Shown: positions 9,133-18,415, numbered from the stretch's first letter. The stretch: 64,000 nucleotides of DNA from an uncultured Pelagibacteraceae bacterium (GCA_902636075.1 CACPQM010000008.1:1-64000); one strand, 5' to 3'. Notes: generated from the sequence alone by a model not told the origin. Translations and numbers: made by a program.

Positions 9133-10850
9133 TGAAAAAATTTAATAAGAAAAAATTACCAAGTAGACATACAACAATAGGTGCTGATAAAGCTCCTCAA
9201 AGATCATTTTATTATGCAATGGATTTAACAGAAAAGGATGTTGCTAAGCCATTTGTTGGAGTTGTATCAACATGGAATGAAGCTGCTCCATGTAACATTA
9301 ATTTAATGAAACAAGCACAATCGGTTAAAAAAGGGGTTCAAGCAACTGGAGGAACGCCAAGAGAATTTTGTACTATTACTGTAACAGATGGAATTGCAAT
9401 GGGTCATGAAGGAATGAAATCATCATTAATATCAAGAGATGTAATTGCAGACTCAACAGAACTAACTGTTAGAGGACATTGTTATGATGCATTAGTTGGA
9501 TTAGCCGGCTGCGATAAATCATTACCTGGTTTAATGATGGCCATGGTTAGATTAAATGTTCCAAGTGTATTTATATATGGTGGTTCTATTTTACCAGGTA
9601 GATTTAACGGAAAAGATGTAACTGTTGTAGATGTATTTGAAGGTGTTGGAAAATATACATCAAAAAAAATGACAGCTCATGCTTTAAGAAAACTAGAATT
9701 AAAAGCATGTCCAAGTGCAGGTGCTTGTGGTGGACAATTTACTGCAAACACAATGGCATGTGTTTCTGAAGCAATAGGATTAGCTTTACCATTCTCAGCA
9801 GGGACACCAGCGCCTTATGCTGAAAGAAATAAATATGCAATAGACAGCGGTAAAGCTGTAATGAATTTGTTAGCAAAAAATATTAGACCTAGAGACATAG
9901 TAACAAGAAAAGCCCTTGAAAATGCAGCAACAATTGTTGCAGCAACAGGCGGATCAACAAATGCAGGTTTACACTTACCAGCTATCGCAAATGAAATTGG
10001 AATAAAATTTGATTTAATGGATGTTGCAAAAATATTTAAGAAAACTCCTTATCTTGCAGATTTAAAACCTGGTGGAAAATATGTTGCAAAAGATATGTGG
10101 GAAGCAGGAGGAGTTCCAATGTTATTGAAAACTCTTATGGATGGTGGCTACATTCATGGAGACTGTATGACAGTTACAGGCAAAACCATGAGAGAAAATT
10201 TAAAAAATGTTAAATTTAGAGAAAATCAAAAAGTAATGAGATCTTTTAAAAATCCAATTTCACCAACAGGAGGAGTTGTTGGATTAAAAGGAAATTTAGC
10301 TCCAGAAGGTGGAATTGTAAAAATAGCAGGTTTGAAAAAATTACAATTTACAGGAAGAGCCAGATGTTTTGAAAATGAGGAGTCTGCTTACAAAGCAGTA
10401 ATAAACAGAAAATACAAAGATGGAGACATCATTATAATTAGATATGAAGGACCTATAGGAGGTCCTGGAATGAGAGAAATGCTTCAAACAACTGCTGCAA
10501 TTTACGGTCAAGGAAAAGGGGAGAAAGTAGCCCTTATTACAGATGGTAGGTTCTCTGGGGCTACTAGAGGCTTTTGTATCGGTCATGTAGGCCCTGAGGC
10601 CTCCGTAGGCGGTCCTATAGCCCTTTTAAGGAATGGAGATATCATCGATATAGACGCCAAAAAGGGTACAATTAACGTAAGGCTTACAAAGAAGGAATTA
10701 AGTGCAAGACGTAAAAAATGGAAACCAAGAAAGATGAATTTTGGTAATGGTACTTTATGGAAATATGCACAAACTGTTGGTCCTGCTTATAAAGGCGCCC
10801 CAACTCATCCGGGTGGTAAAAACGAGGTTAGAACGTACGCTGATATTTAA
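9132..10850 (+). CDS. ilvD: Dihydroxy-acid dehydratase
   Basis: Fourth step of valine and isoleucine synthesis: dehydration of dihydroxy acids to 2-oxo acids on an iron-sulfur cluster (572 residues, typical of the IlvD/Edd family). Cluster cysteines are visible in [10 protein letters not shown] and [11 protein letters not shown]. Conserved segments include [29 protein letters not shown] and [18 protein letters not shown]. It overlaps valS and manC by one base at each end. Bases from about 10440 to 10690 are noticeably richer in G and C, with codons (GGC, GCC, TCC, AGG) seldom used elsewhere in the window. Confidence 0.96.
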   Translation: MKKFNKKKLPSRHTTIGADKAPQRSFYYAMDLTEKDVAKPFVGVVSTWNEAAPCNINLMKQAQSVKKGVQATGGTPREFCTITVTDGIAMGHEGMKSSLISRDVIADSTELTVRGHCYDALVGLAGCDKSLPGLMMAMVRLNVPSVFIYGGSILPGRFNGKDVTVVDVFEGVGKYTSKKMTAHALRKLELKACPSAGACGGQFTANTMACVSEAIGLALPFSAGTPAPYAERNKYAIDSGKAVMNLLAKNIRPRDIVTRKALENAATIVAATGGSTNAGLHLPAIANEIGIKFDLMDVAKIFKKTPYLADLKPGGKYVAKDMWEAGGVPMLLKTLMDGGYIHGDCMTVTGKTMRENLKNVKFRENQKVMRSFKNPISPTGGVVGLKGNLAPEGGIVKIAGLKKLQFTGRARCFENEESAYKAVINRKYKDGDIIIIRYEGPIGGPGMREMLQTTAAIYGQGKGEKVALITDGRFSGATRGFCIGHVGPEASVGGPIALLRNGDIIDIDAKKGTINVRLTKKELSARRKKWKPRKMNFGNGTLWKYAQTVGPAYKGAPTHPGGKNEVRTYADI

Positions 10851-12058
10851 TGAAAATTAGACCTGTAATACTTTGTGGTGGAGCAGGAACAAGACTTTGG
10901 CCAGATAAAAAAAAACATCAAGCAAAACAATTTATTGATTTTGGCGGATGGAGTTTAATTCAAAAAACTTTAGAAAGAGTAAATAAACCAATTTTTGATT
11001 TTCCTATAATCAGTACAAATTTAAAATACTTAAAACAAGTCAAATTAGCTTTAAAAAAAAGTAAAATAAAAAAGTTTAAAATAGTTTTAGAGCCAGCTAA
11101 AAAAAATACCGCACCAGCAATATTAGTGTCCGCTTTAATAAAAGATATTCCATTAGAGCAACCATTAATGTTTTTTGCAGCAGATCATTTAATTGAAAAA
11201 TCTAATGTTTTAAATAAAGCCCTATTAAAAAATAAATCAAATTTAGATGATCAAAATTTATTTATTTTTGGAATTAAACCAACAAATCCATCAAGTGAGT
11301 ATGGATATTTTTTAACTAAAAAAATTAAATCTATAAATAAAGTTACAAAATTTATTGAAAAACCAAATTTATCAAAAGCAAAAGAAGTAATTAAAAAAAA
11401 AGGTTATTGGAATTCTGGCATGTTTTATTTAAGAAAAGACTCAATAATCAATAACTTTAAAAAATATCAAAATAAAACTTACAAAAGTTGTGTTGAGGCA
11501 ATTAAAAAAGGCAAATATAAAAATAATACCTACTACTTAAATAAAAGAGCTTTTGAAAAATCAATCGAGAAATCTTTTGATTATGCAATACTTGAGAAAA
11601 CAAATAAAATTAATGCTATTAAACTTGACATTCCTTGGTCAGATCTTGGTAGTTGGAAAGAGATTTTAAAAATTTATGATAAAAATAAAAGCAAATACTT
11701 TAAAAAAAAGAACGTTTTTAATAAACCGTGGGGGAGTTATTTAAATTTATTTGAAGGAAAAGAATTTTTAATTAAAGAATTATCAGTAAAACCCAAAGGT
11801 ATATTAAGTCTTCAAAAACATCATCACAGAGCGGAACATTGGTTAGTTACAAAAGGTAATCCACGAATAACTTTAAATAAAAATATCATTAATAAAAAAC
11901 CTAATGAACATATTTCCATTCCATTAGGAGCAATTCATAGAATACAAAATCCTGGAAAAAAACCTGTAAAAATTATGGAAGCTCAAGTTGGTTCAATTCT
12001 AAAAGAGACTGATATTGTTAGATATCAAGACATTTATGGTAGAGCAAATAAACTTTAA
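10850..12058 (+). CDS. manC: Mannose-1-phosphate guanylyltransferase (with mannose-6-phosphate isomerase-type cupin)
   Basis: Makes GDP-mannose from GTP and mannose-1-phosphate for surface polysaccharide. The N-terminal nucleotidyltransferase has ILCGGAGTRLWPDKKKHQ at residue 6 and the sugar-phosphate motif FIEKPN near 165. The C-terminal cupin (about residue 295 on) carries the metal-site pattern QKHHHRAEHWLVTKG and the PLGAIHRIQNPG turn. At 402 residues it is shorter than the usual 460-480 of bifunctional ManC/AlgA, mostly by trimming of the central part. ATG overlaps the ilvD stop. Other sugar genes of a capsule locus are not in the window. Confidence 0.87.
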   Translation: MKIRPVILCGGAGTRLWPDKKKHQAKQFIDFGGWSLIQKTLERVNKPIFDFPIISTNLKYLKQVKLALKKSKIKKFKIVLEPAKKNTAPAILVSALIKDIPLEQPLMFFAADHLIEKSNVLNKALLKNKSNLDDQNLFIFGIKPTNPSSEYGYFLTKKIKSINKVTKFIEKPNLSKAKEVIKKKGYWNSGMFYLRKDSIINNFKKYQNKTYKSCVEAIKKGKYKNNTYYLNKRAFEKSIEKSFDYAILEKTNKINAIKLDIPWSDLGSWKEILKIYDKNKSKYFKKKNVFNKPWGSYLNLFEGKEFLIKELSVKPKGILSLQKHHHRAEHWLVTKGNPRITLNKNIINKKPNEHISIPLGAIHRIQNPGKKPVKIMEAQVGSILKETDIVRYQDIYGRANKL

Positions 12059-12178
12059 TTAAATTGTAATAATCTATAAATATTTTTGTCATCAACATTA
12101 ATTATAAAATTCTAATAAAATTTTAAATTATAAAACATCTTTATTTCCCCTTAATTTTAAAATTTTGTTGATTAACTA

Positions 12179-12211
12179 CTTTCCCCTTTTTTAATTACAA
12201 AAAGGGGAAAG
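12179..12211. repeat. Inverted repeat (hairpin) between manC and the Lys-rich protein gene
   Basis: CTTTCCCCTTTTT and AAAAAGGGGAAAG are perfect 13-bp complements around a seven-base loop. The hairpin lies between two convergent genes (manC from the left, the small Lys-rich gene from the right) and can form in either transcript. No clear T-tract follows on either strand, so it is more likely a messenger 3'-end structure than a textbook terminator. Confidence 0.6.
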
Positions 12212-12223
12212 AAGATTTAGAAA

Positions 12224-12433
12224 TTAATTATTTACAGATGCGGAACTCTCGATAGTCCTCTTTTTAGCTAGTTTTTTTGTTTTTTTTTCAGCAACTCTTT
12301 TTTCAATACTTGCAATTTTAATATTAATTTTAGATAATTTTTTTTCTTTTAAATTGATCTTATTTTTAAGTTTTTCTATTAACTTGATAACCTTTTTTTT
12401 TCTTTTTTCATTTTTCTTTAACTTTTTACTCAT
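12224..12433 (-). CDS. Small lysine-rich coiled-coil-like protein, function unknown
   Basis: A 69-residue protein with 24 lysines and 3 arginines (nearly 40% basic), no cysteine or aromatic residue, and a heptad-like spacing of Ile/Leu (IKLIEKLKNKINLKEKKLSK) suggesting a single long helix or coiled coil. It ends in a short Ser/Ala/Asn tail. A perfect AGGAGG ribosome site seven bases ahead of the ATG argues that it is a real gene despite low complexity. Such peptides may bind nucleic acid, for example in a histone-H1-like manner, but that is speculation from composition alone. No family was recognised. Confidence 0.72.
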   Translation of the reverse strand: MSKKLKKNEKRKKKVIKLIEKLKNKINLKEKKLSKINIKIASIEKRVAEKKTKKLAKKRTIESSASVNN

Positions 12434-12521
12434 AATGACCTCCTGTGTAATTTTATAATAATTATATTTAAATTAAATATCTTAGTAAAATGATTTTTTG
12501 ATAAATTCTCTTATTTAAAAG

Positions 12522-13409
12522 TTATGCTGTTAATATGTTAAAATATTTTCCTGATTTCCTTAATTCTACGTTATCACAATATTGATATTTATCACCATCA
12601 ATTTGAATTGGAATTTTTTTCCCTTGTCCATCAATTTTTAGCTCACTGGAATAAGATGTTATAACACTCGTAGACTTCGATAAATCTCCAAAAAAAATAA
12701 TCAAATAAATATAATAAAGTATTTTTATTCTTGTAAGGTCTTTGAATACATAAGTAATAATTTTGTTATCAAATATATTTGTTTTATTAATTTTGTAGTG
12801 ACCCGCATAATAATTGGTATTAGAACATAACACCCAGTCAGCTATATGATTTTGACCATCTATGTTAACTTTTAATTTTTGATTTTTCATTAACAAAAAT
12901 TTTTGCAATCCTTTATATCCAAAAATAATTTTACCTAACAGTTTTTTTAGAGAACTATTAATTGAATGGACTATCGTTGCATCCCAACCTATACCTGCCA
13001 TTAAAATAAAATAATCATTATTAATTTTTACTAAATTAGTTTGTTTTAAATTGTTTGATTGTAAAATTTGAACAATTTTACTTATTTTTTTACTCATATT
13101 TAGTTCAGCTTGAAGTAAATTAGCAGTTCCAGCTGGTATATAACCAATAGCAAAATCTTTTTTTGGAACAAAATTATTTTTAATAAGTTTGTTTATTGCA
13201 AATGATACTGAACCATCGCCTCCAGCAACTACAAGTCTATCTATATTTAACTTAGAAATATTTTTAAATACTGCCTCTGCTTTATCCACGCTCTCAGTTT
13301 CAAAAAAAGAAACATCGTTATACTTAGAAAGTTCATCAGAAATTTTTTTTATAAATTTAGATTTTCTGCCAGAGGAAGCGTTTTTGTTGTAAATAATGCA
13401 ATATTTCAT
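12522..13409 (-). CDS. Diacylglycerol/lipid kinase (DagK/YegS/LCB5 family)
   Basis: Soluble lipid kinase that would transfer phosphate from ATP to diacylglycerol or a similar lipid (about 295 residues from the ATG at 13409; an upstream in-frame start would add 13 residues but lacks family similarity). Catalytic-domain motifs: NKNASSGRK at the start, VVAGGDGSVSFAINKL, and GYIPAGTANLLQAEL, followed by GIGWDATIVHS. It diverges from plcP with only 86 bases between start codons. PlcP releases diacylglycerol from phospholipids, so this kinase plausibly returns the diacylglycerol to phosphatidate, opposing its use by the neighbouring glycosyltransferase. Confidence 0.82.
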   Translation of the reverse strand: MKYCIIYNKNASSGRKSKFIKKISDELSKYNDVSFFETESVDKAEAVFKNISKLNIDRLVVAGGDGSVSFAINKLIKNNFVPKKDFAIGYIPAGTANLLQAELNMSKKISKIVQILQSNNLKQTNLVKINNDYFILMAGIGWDATIVHSINSSLKKLLGKIIFGYKGLQKFLLMKNQKLKVNIDGQNHIADWVLCSNTNYYAGHYKINKTNIFDNKIITYVFKDLTRIKILYYIYLIIFFGDLSKSTSVITSYSSELKIDGQGKKIPIQIDGDKYQYCDNVELRKSGKYFNILTA

Positions 13410-13495
13410 AATAAATTTTAATATTTCCTTAACATTACTATGGCACAAAGAATTAAACGATTCTAGTGCAAATTGAATTAAAAAAAAAGGATTAA

Positions 13496-14314
13496 ATGAA
13501 ACCTATATTAAAATACAAAAGTATATTCATTTCAGATGTGCATCTTGGTACTAAAGGTTGCCAAGCAAATAAATTGCTTGAATTTTTTAAAAATACAAGA
13601 TCAGAAAAACTTTACTGTGTAGGCGATATAATAGATGTTTGGGCACTTCAAAAAAATTTTTATTGGCCACAAGAACATAATGACGTAATTCAAAAAATAT
13701 TAAGAAAAGCAAGACATGGAACAGAAGTTTACTACGTTATAGGTAATCATGATGAAGTGTTTCGAAAATTTATTCCTATGCATTTTGGACAGATAAAAAT
13801 GATCAATAGAGTAATTCATCAGTCTGTTTTAAATAAAAAATATTTAGTTGTTCACGGTGATGCTTGGGATGGTGTTATGAGATATGCCAAATGGTTGTCG
13901 AAGTTAGGCGCAATAGCCTATGAAATGCTCTTGAAATTAAATGTAGTGATTAACTTTTTTAGACGTCTAAGAGGTAAAGGCCAGTGGTCTTTAGCAAAGT
14001 TTCTTAAATATAAGGTAAAAAATGCAGTTAAATATATGGGAGAATACGAAAAAACAATTGCAGAATATGGAAAGAAAAAAAAATTTGATGGAATAATCTG
14101 TGGGCATATTCATCATGCCCAAAATGAAAATTATGATGGTGTTAATTATTTAAATTGTGGAGACTGGGTTGAGTCTTGTACTGCCTTAGTTGAAAACTTT
14201 GATGGAACGTTTGAAATAATTTATTGGGATAAATTAAGAGAAGAATTTTCAGATAGTCGTAATAATTCAGATAAAGAAGTAATTGAAACTCCAGGTCTGA
14301 AAAAGGCATCATAA
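13496..14314 (+). CDS. plcP: PlcP-type phospholipase C (calcineurin-like metallophosphoesterase)
   Basis: A 272-residue two-metal phosphoesterase of the LpxH-like group. Metal ligands are seen in FISDVHLGTKG (residue 11), CVGDIIDVW, VIGNHDE, VHGDAWDG and CGHIHHA. Homologues in Sinorhizobium and marine bacteria, often annotated UDP-2,3-diacylglucosamine hydrolase, are PlcP, which strips the phospho-headgroup from membrane phospholipids under phosphate starvation. The choice of PlcP over LpxH rests on context: it is coupled by a one-base overlap to a lipid glycosyltransferase and sits next to phoR and pst. A lipid A function cannot be excluded from sequence alone. Confidence 0.78.
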   Translation: MKPILKYKSIFISDVHLGTKGCQANKLLEFFKNTRSEKLYCVGDIIDVWALQKNFYWPQEHNDVIQKILRKARHGTEVYYVIGNHDEVFRKFIPMHFGQIKMINRVIHQSVLNKKYLVVHGDAWDGVMRYAKWLSKLGAIAYEMLLKLNVVINFFRRLRGKGQWSLAKFLKYKVKNAVKYMGEYEKTIAEYGKKKKFDGIICGHIHHAQNENYDGVNYLNCGDWVESCTALVENFDGTFEIIYWDKLREEFSDSRNNSDKEVIETPGLKKAS

Positions 14315-15318
14315 TGAAAATATTAATTGTAACAGACGCTTATTTTCCACAAGTAAATGGTGTGGTAAGAACTTTAAATGAAACAGGAAAAAAACTTGAA
14401 GCAATGGGTCACGAAGTTGAGTATTTAAATCCCCAACTTTTCTTCACTGTGCCAATGCCTAAATATAATGAAATAAGACTTTCTGTGAATATTTGGCCAA
14501 GAGTAAGTCATTTAATAAAAAAAATAAATCCTTCAGCCATACATATAGCTACCGAAGGTCCTTTAGGATTTATGGCAAGAAGATATTGTCTTAAAAATAA
14601 TCTAAAGTTTACCACAAGTTTTCACACAAGATTTGATAAATATATGAAATTATATTTACCTTGGGTTCCTGAAAAATTATCACAGAAATTCCTAAGCAAC
14701 TTTCATAACAAAGCAGAAAAAATTTTGGTTACAACCGAATCTATGAAAAAAGAACTAATTCAAATTGGAGTAGATGAAAGTAAAATGGTTGTTTGGACAA
14801 GAGGTGCTGATCATGGATCGTTTAAAAATCCAAAAAAAATCAATTTAGAATATAAAAGGCCTATATGGATATATGTAGGTCGAGTGGCTATTGAAAAAAA
14901 TATTCGTGCTTTTTTAAATCTAAAATTAGAAGGAACAAAACTTCTTGTTGGTAAAGGACCAGATATTGAAAAGTTAAAAAAAGAATTTCCAGATGCTCAC
15001 TTCTTGGGTGAAAAAACTAATGGTGAATTAGCTTCATATTTTACATCATCTGATGTTTTTGTCTTTCCAAGCAAAACAGATACGTTTGCAATTGTAATAT
15101 GTGAATCCCTCAGTTGTGGTACACCAGTTGCAGCATTTCCTGTTCCTGGTCCTAAAGATATTTTCAAAGATAGTGAAATTAATTGTTTAGATGAGGATTT
15201 AGAAAAATCCGCAATGAAAGCTCTAAAAGTTGAAAGAGAAAAGTGCCTAGAATACTCTAAAAACTTTACTTGGGATAAAACCGCAGAAATTTTTATTAAT
15301 AATATCTCCCCTAATTAA
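14314..15318 (+). CDS. agt: GT4 glycosyltransferase, probable diacylglycerol glycosyltransferase (Agt/SqdX-like)
   Basis: A 334-residue family 4 glycosyltransferase. The N-terminal domain has VTDAYFPQVNGVVRTLNETG, the acceptor side FTTSFHTRFDKYM, and the donor-binding half begins YVGRVAIEKNIRAFL. The nucleotide-sugar motif is FVFPSKTDTFAIVICESLSC. This arrangement matches the SqdX/Agt lipid glycosyltransferases that put a sugar on diacylglycerol. Translation is coupled to plcP, so the pair would convert phospholipid to glycolipid and release phosphate for growth. The sugar used cannot be told. A mannosyltransferase role in glycan synthesis is the main alternative. Confidence 0.76.
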   Translation: MKILIVTDAYFPQVNGVVRTLNETGKKLEAMGHEVEYLNPQLFFTVPMPKYNEIRLSVNIWPRVSHLIKKINPSAIHIATEGPLGFMARRYCLKNNLKFTTSFHTRFDKYMKLYLPWVPEKLSQKFLSNFHNKAEKILVTTESMKKELIQIGVDESKMVVWTRGADHGSFKNPKKINLEYKRPIWIYVGRVAIEKNIRAFLNLKLEGTKLLVGKGPDIEKLKKEFPDAHFLGEKTNGELASYFTSSDVFVFPSKTDTFAIVICESLSCGTPVAAFPVPGPKDIFKDSEINCLDEDLEKSAMKALKVEREKCLEYSKNFTWDKTAEIFINNISPN

Positions 15319-15389
15319 GTAACTAAAATTTAAATAATTGCATATTAAATTTTTAATATGTTAATTATATACTTAACTTTTAGAACATC

Positions 15390-16544
15390 ATGATTGGCCT
15401 CTTTGAAATACTATTAATCTGTGTAATTATATTTCTACTAATAATAATTTATTCAAACAGAAATAAAAAAAATACTGATGATAAAATTATTATTTCAAAG
15501 TATGAAAAGGATGATAGCAAAACATTTATATTAGATGAATTAGAGGATCAATTTATAGCATTAGATAAATTAAATATTATAAAATATGCCAATCCAAGTG
15601 CCGAAAAAAGATTTGGTAAAAATATTTTAAATACACATCTCGGCACAATTTTAAGAAATCCTAATCTAGATGAAAAAATCAGAGAAGTTAAGTCTTCAAA
15701 AAAAACCAGTAATTTAGATTTAGAAATAAATTTGCCTTCATATCAGTATTACAGAGTTTATGTGATTCCTGGACCAACTGTAATTTTTACAGAAAAAGAC
15801 TCTGTTGTTTTATTTTTAAAAGATCTTACTGAAATTTCAAAAGCACAAAAATTTAGAACTGACTTTGTTGCTAATGTTAGCCATGAATTAAAAACTCCTC
15901 TTGTTTCAATTAAAGGCGCTATAGAGACAATAGAGGGTCCTGCTAAAGATGACGAAATAGCAAAGATAAAGTTTCTTAAAATAATCTCTTCACAAAGCAA
16001 AAGAATGGAAAATTTAATAAGTGATCTATTAATATTAAGCAGAATTGAACTCCAGGAGCATATAAGACCTGACAAACCAGTTAATTTGAAGAATGTATTC
16101 ACAAAAGTAAAAGATATTCATTTTACTAGCTTAAAAGAAAAAAATATTAATCTTGAAATTAATTTAGATATTGTAAGTGATGTTATTGGTGATGAAGATA
16201 AATTAATAACAGTTTTTTCTAATTTATTAGATAATGCTATTAAATACTCAAAAGAAAAATCAACTATAAATATATTAGCTTCTCCAAGTAAAGGGAAACT
16301 CATAACAAAAGGAATTAAAATATCTGTATCTGATCAAGGTATTGGAATTCCTGAGGATCAAATTAACAGGGTAACTGAAAGATTTTATAGAGTAGATGTT
16401 GAAGAGAGCAGGAAAGTTGGTGGAACAGGTTTAGGTCTTGCAATTGTCAAACATATAATTTCTCAACATAGAGGTGATTACGAAATAAAAAATCTTAATG
16501 GTAAAGGAACCGAAATTAACATTCATTTACCTAGTGAATTATAA
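15390..16544 (+). CDS. phoR: Phosphate regulon sensor histidine kinase
   Basis: Membrane sensor kinase of the PhoR-PhoB pair (384 residues). One N-terminal helix (residues 3-20) is followed by a PAS-like domain (about 45-150), a HisKA dimerisation domain with phospho-acceptor His165 in NVSHELKTPL, and an ATPase domain with N-box NLLDNAIKYS, G1 DQGIGIP and G2 GGTGLGLAI. It lacks a periplasmic sensing domain, as usual for PhoR, which reads the Pst-PhoU state. It precedes pst by one gene, while phoB is at the far end of pstSCAB-phoU-phoB, so kinase and regulator are split around the transporter. Confidence 0.9.
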   Translation: MIGLFEILLICVIIFLLIIIYSNRNKKNTDDKIIISKYEKDDSKTFILDELEDQFIALDKLNIIKYANPSAEKRFGKNILNTHLGTILRNPNLDEKIREVKSSKKTSNLDLEINLPSYQYYRVYVIPGPTVIFTEKDSVVLFLKDLTEISKAQKFRTDFVANVSHELKTPLVSIKGAIETIEGPAKDDEIAKIKFLKIISSQSKRMENLISDLLILSRIELQEHIRPDKPVNLKNVFTKVKDIHFTSLKEKNINLEINLDIVSDVIGDEDKLITVFSNLLDNAIKYSKEKSTINILASPSKGKLITKGIKISVSDQGIGIPEDQINRVTERFYRVDVEESRKVGGTGLGLAIVKHIISQHRGDYEIKNLNGKGTEINIHLPSEL

Positions 16545-16618
16545 ACTTCATATAATTTAACAATTTTCACAATATAATTTAATTTGTAAATAACGGATTT
16601 TTTCAATAAGGTTGTTAA

Positions 16619-17251
16619 ATGAAAAAAATAATAATAAATTTTTTTATTTTTTCTTACTTATTCTTTAATTTTATATCAAATTCTTACTCTGAAGTTTCTA
16701 ATAAAAAAGACATTACAACACTTTTAAGAAACCAACAACTTACTGTATTTGATATTGGTATTTTTAGAATGAAAAATGACTTAGAAAATACCAAAAGCAC
16801 TGTCAGTAAACATTTTCCATCTGACAAAGTAAATGTTGATCATATCTATACTGAGGTTTTAACTTCATTCTGGAGAGATACAATTGATTTGATTGTATCA
16901 ATCCCAATGAACAAAAACTTAAAAAAAGAAAATTATATGTCTGACATGTATAGATGTAAAAATATTTTCTTTTCTGTAAGAGATCATTTGTTAAGAAAAC
17001 AAAATGAGAGTAATTATAATTTTAATAGAGCCTCAAGTTATATAATTACTACTTTTTCTACCCCCACAAGTTGGCCTTCATGGAAATATGATCAAAATCA
17101 AGTAAAAGACCTTATATCAATGATACAACTAGAAGTTACTTTAAGACCAACAAAGAGCTTAGCACTAAGTGAAAATGTCAGCCCAATTCGTTGTCGAGGA
17201 GATTTAGCTGCAGATAATGATACCTTAATCATCTCTAAAAAATACAACTAA
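16619..17251 (+). CDS. Secreted protein of unknown function between phoR and pstS
   Basis: A 210-residue protein with a clear signal peptide (MKKIIINFFIFSYLFFNF, cleavage around residue 25, SYS-E). The mature part has two cysteines (in MYRCKNIFF and IRCRGDLAA) that could form a disulfide, a central helical region, and TPTSWPSWKYD near residue 150. No catalytic motif or named family was recognised. It starts 74 bases after phoR on the same strand and ends about 10 bases before the heptamer array upstream of pstS, so it may be transcribed with phoR. The position suggests a periplasmic role in phosphate stress, but that is inference from context. Confidence 0.7.
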   Translation: MKKIIINFFIFSYLFFNFISNSYSEVSNKKDITTLLRNQQLTVFDIGIFRMKNDLENTKSTVSKHFPSDKVNVDHIYTEVLTSFWRDTIDLIVSIPMNKNLKKENYMSDMYRCKNIFFSVRDHLLRKQNESNYNFNRASSYIITTFSTPTSWPSWKYDQNQVKDLISMIQLEVTLRPTKSLALSENVSPIRCRGDLAADNDTLIISKKYN

Positions 17252-17261
17252 AAAGTTACCT

Positions 17262-17290
17262 ATTTAACAAAACTGTAACAAATTTGTAAT
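17262..17290 (+). promoter_or_regulatory. Candidate Pho box (three heptamers, 11-bp period) upstream of pstS
   Basis: ATTTAAC (17262), CTGTAAC (17273) and TTGTAAT (17284) repeat every 11 bp, the helical spacing of PhoB half-sites. CTGTAAC-AAAT-TTGTAAT differs from the classical CTGTCAT-N4-CTGTCAT mainly at the C. A TAAAAT -10-like box lies at 17305-17310, 14 bases after the array, where a PhoB-activated promoter would need it. The pstS start codon is 69 bases downstream of the array. Confidence 0.72.
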
Positions 17291-17358
17291 ACTAGAGTCC
17301 TCAATAAAATTTATTAAGCGAGTCGTTAATTAACTTTAATTCACGAAAGGATATTAAA

Positions 17359-18393
17359 ATGAAAAAACTAACTATAGTTCTTGCTTCAATAGTTGCCATT
17401 TCTGTTGCCACTATTGCTCAAGCAAGAGATCAAATCAAAATAGTTGGATCATCTACTGTATTCCCTTACGCAACAATAGTTGCTGAAAGATTCGGGCAAA
17501 CTGGATTTAAAACACCAGTAATCGAGTCAACTGGTACAGGTGGTGGTGCAAAATTATTTTGTGCAGGTGTAGGAGAAGCTCACCCTGATATAACAAATGC
17601 ATCAAGAGCAATGAAAGATAAAGAAAAAGCTCTTTGCAAAAAAAATGGTGTTAATGAAATAGTTGAAGTTATTATAGGTAACGATGGTATTACTTTAGCA
17701 TACAGTGTTGATGCTGAACCAGTAAACTTCACTAAAGAACAACTTTGGAAAGCTTTAGCAAAACACTCAGTTGTTGATGGTAAATTAGTAGACAACATAT
17801 ACAAAACATGGGATCAAATAGACCCAAGTTTACCAAAACAAAAGATTTCAGTTATGATTCCCCCAGGAACATCCGGAACAAGAGATGCTTGGAATTCGTT
17901 AGTAATGAAAAAAGGTATGCCTAAAGAGGCTAAAGCATTATACAAAGCAGGTTTCGAAGCTGGAAATAAAAAATACAAAAAACCACAAAAACTTTACAGA
18001 GAAGATGGTGCTGCTATTGAAGTTGGAGAGAATGATAGTTTAATTATTCAAAAATTATCGGAAGACAAAGAAATGTTTGGTTTCTTTGGATTTAGTTACT
18101 TCTTAGCCGCAAGAGATAAATTGCAAGCTGCAAGTATAGAAGGTGGTCAACCATCACTAGAATCTATCCAAGACTATAGTTATGCTGTTGCTAGACCATT
18201 ATTCTTTTACGTAAAAAAAGCTCATGTTGGTGTAATTCCAGGATTACATGAATTTGTAAAAGAATTCACTACAACTAAAGCTATTGGTAAAAGAGGTTAC
18301 TTAGCGGAAATAGGACTTGTTCCACTTGATAAAGCAACTTACAGAACAGTTAGAGATAATTCGAAAGCTCTTACTGCAATGTCAATGGAGTAA
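17359..18393 (+). CDS. pstS: Phosphate ABC transporter, periplasmic phosphate-binding protein
   Basis: High-affinity phosphate receptor (344 residues, alphaproteobacterial long form). The signal peptide is residues 1-22, ending IAQA. The phosphate-binding start is IKIVGSSTVFPYATIVAERF, followed by ESTGTGGGAKLFCAGVGE and PGTSGTRDAW, whose Ser/Thr and Asp residues ligate phosphate in the family. The ribosome site is GAAAGG. It leads pstSCAB-phoU-phoB and is preceded by the 11-bp-period heptamer array. A strong hairpin after the stop separates it from pstC. Confidence 0.96.
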   Translation: MKKLTIVLASIVAISVATIAQARDQIKIVGSSTVFPYATIVAERFGQTGFKTPVIESTGTGGGAKLFCAGVGEAHPDITNASRAMKDKEKALCKKNGVNEIVEVIIGNDGITLAYSVDAEPVNFTKEQLWKALAKHSVVDGKLVDNIYKTWDQIDPSLPKQKISVMIPPGTSGTRDAWNSLVMKKGMPKEAKALYKAGFEAGNKKYKKPQKLYREDGAAIEVGENDSLIIQKLSEDKEMFGFFGFSYFLAARDKLQAASIEGGQPSLESIQDYSYAVARPLFFYVKKAHVGVIPGLHEFVKEFTTTKAIGKRGYLAEIGLVPLDKATYRTVRDNSKALTAMSME

Positions 18394-18415
18394 TATAATA
18401 TTTGTTAACAAACTC

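Noticed and set aside
13410..13448. Extended start of the lipid-kinase gene
   Set aside because: The 13 extra residues do not resemble the family, whose first strand begins at KYCIIYNKNASSG right after ATG 13409.
15758..16102. 114-codon antisense frame in phoR
   Set aside because: Entirely overlaps the conserved kinase core on the other strand and shows no family motif.
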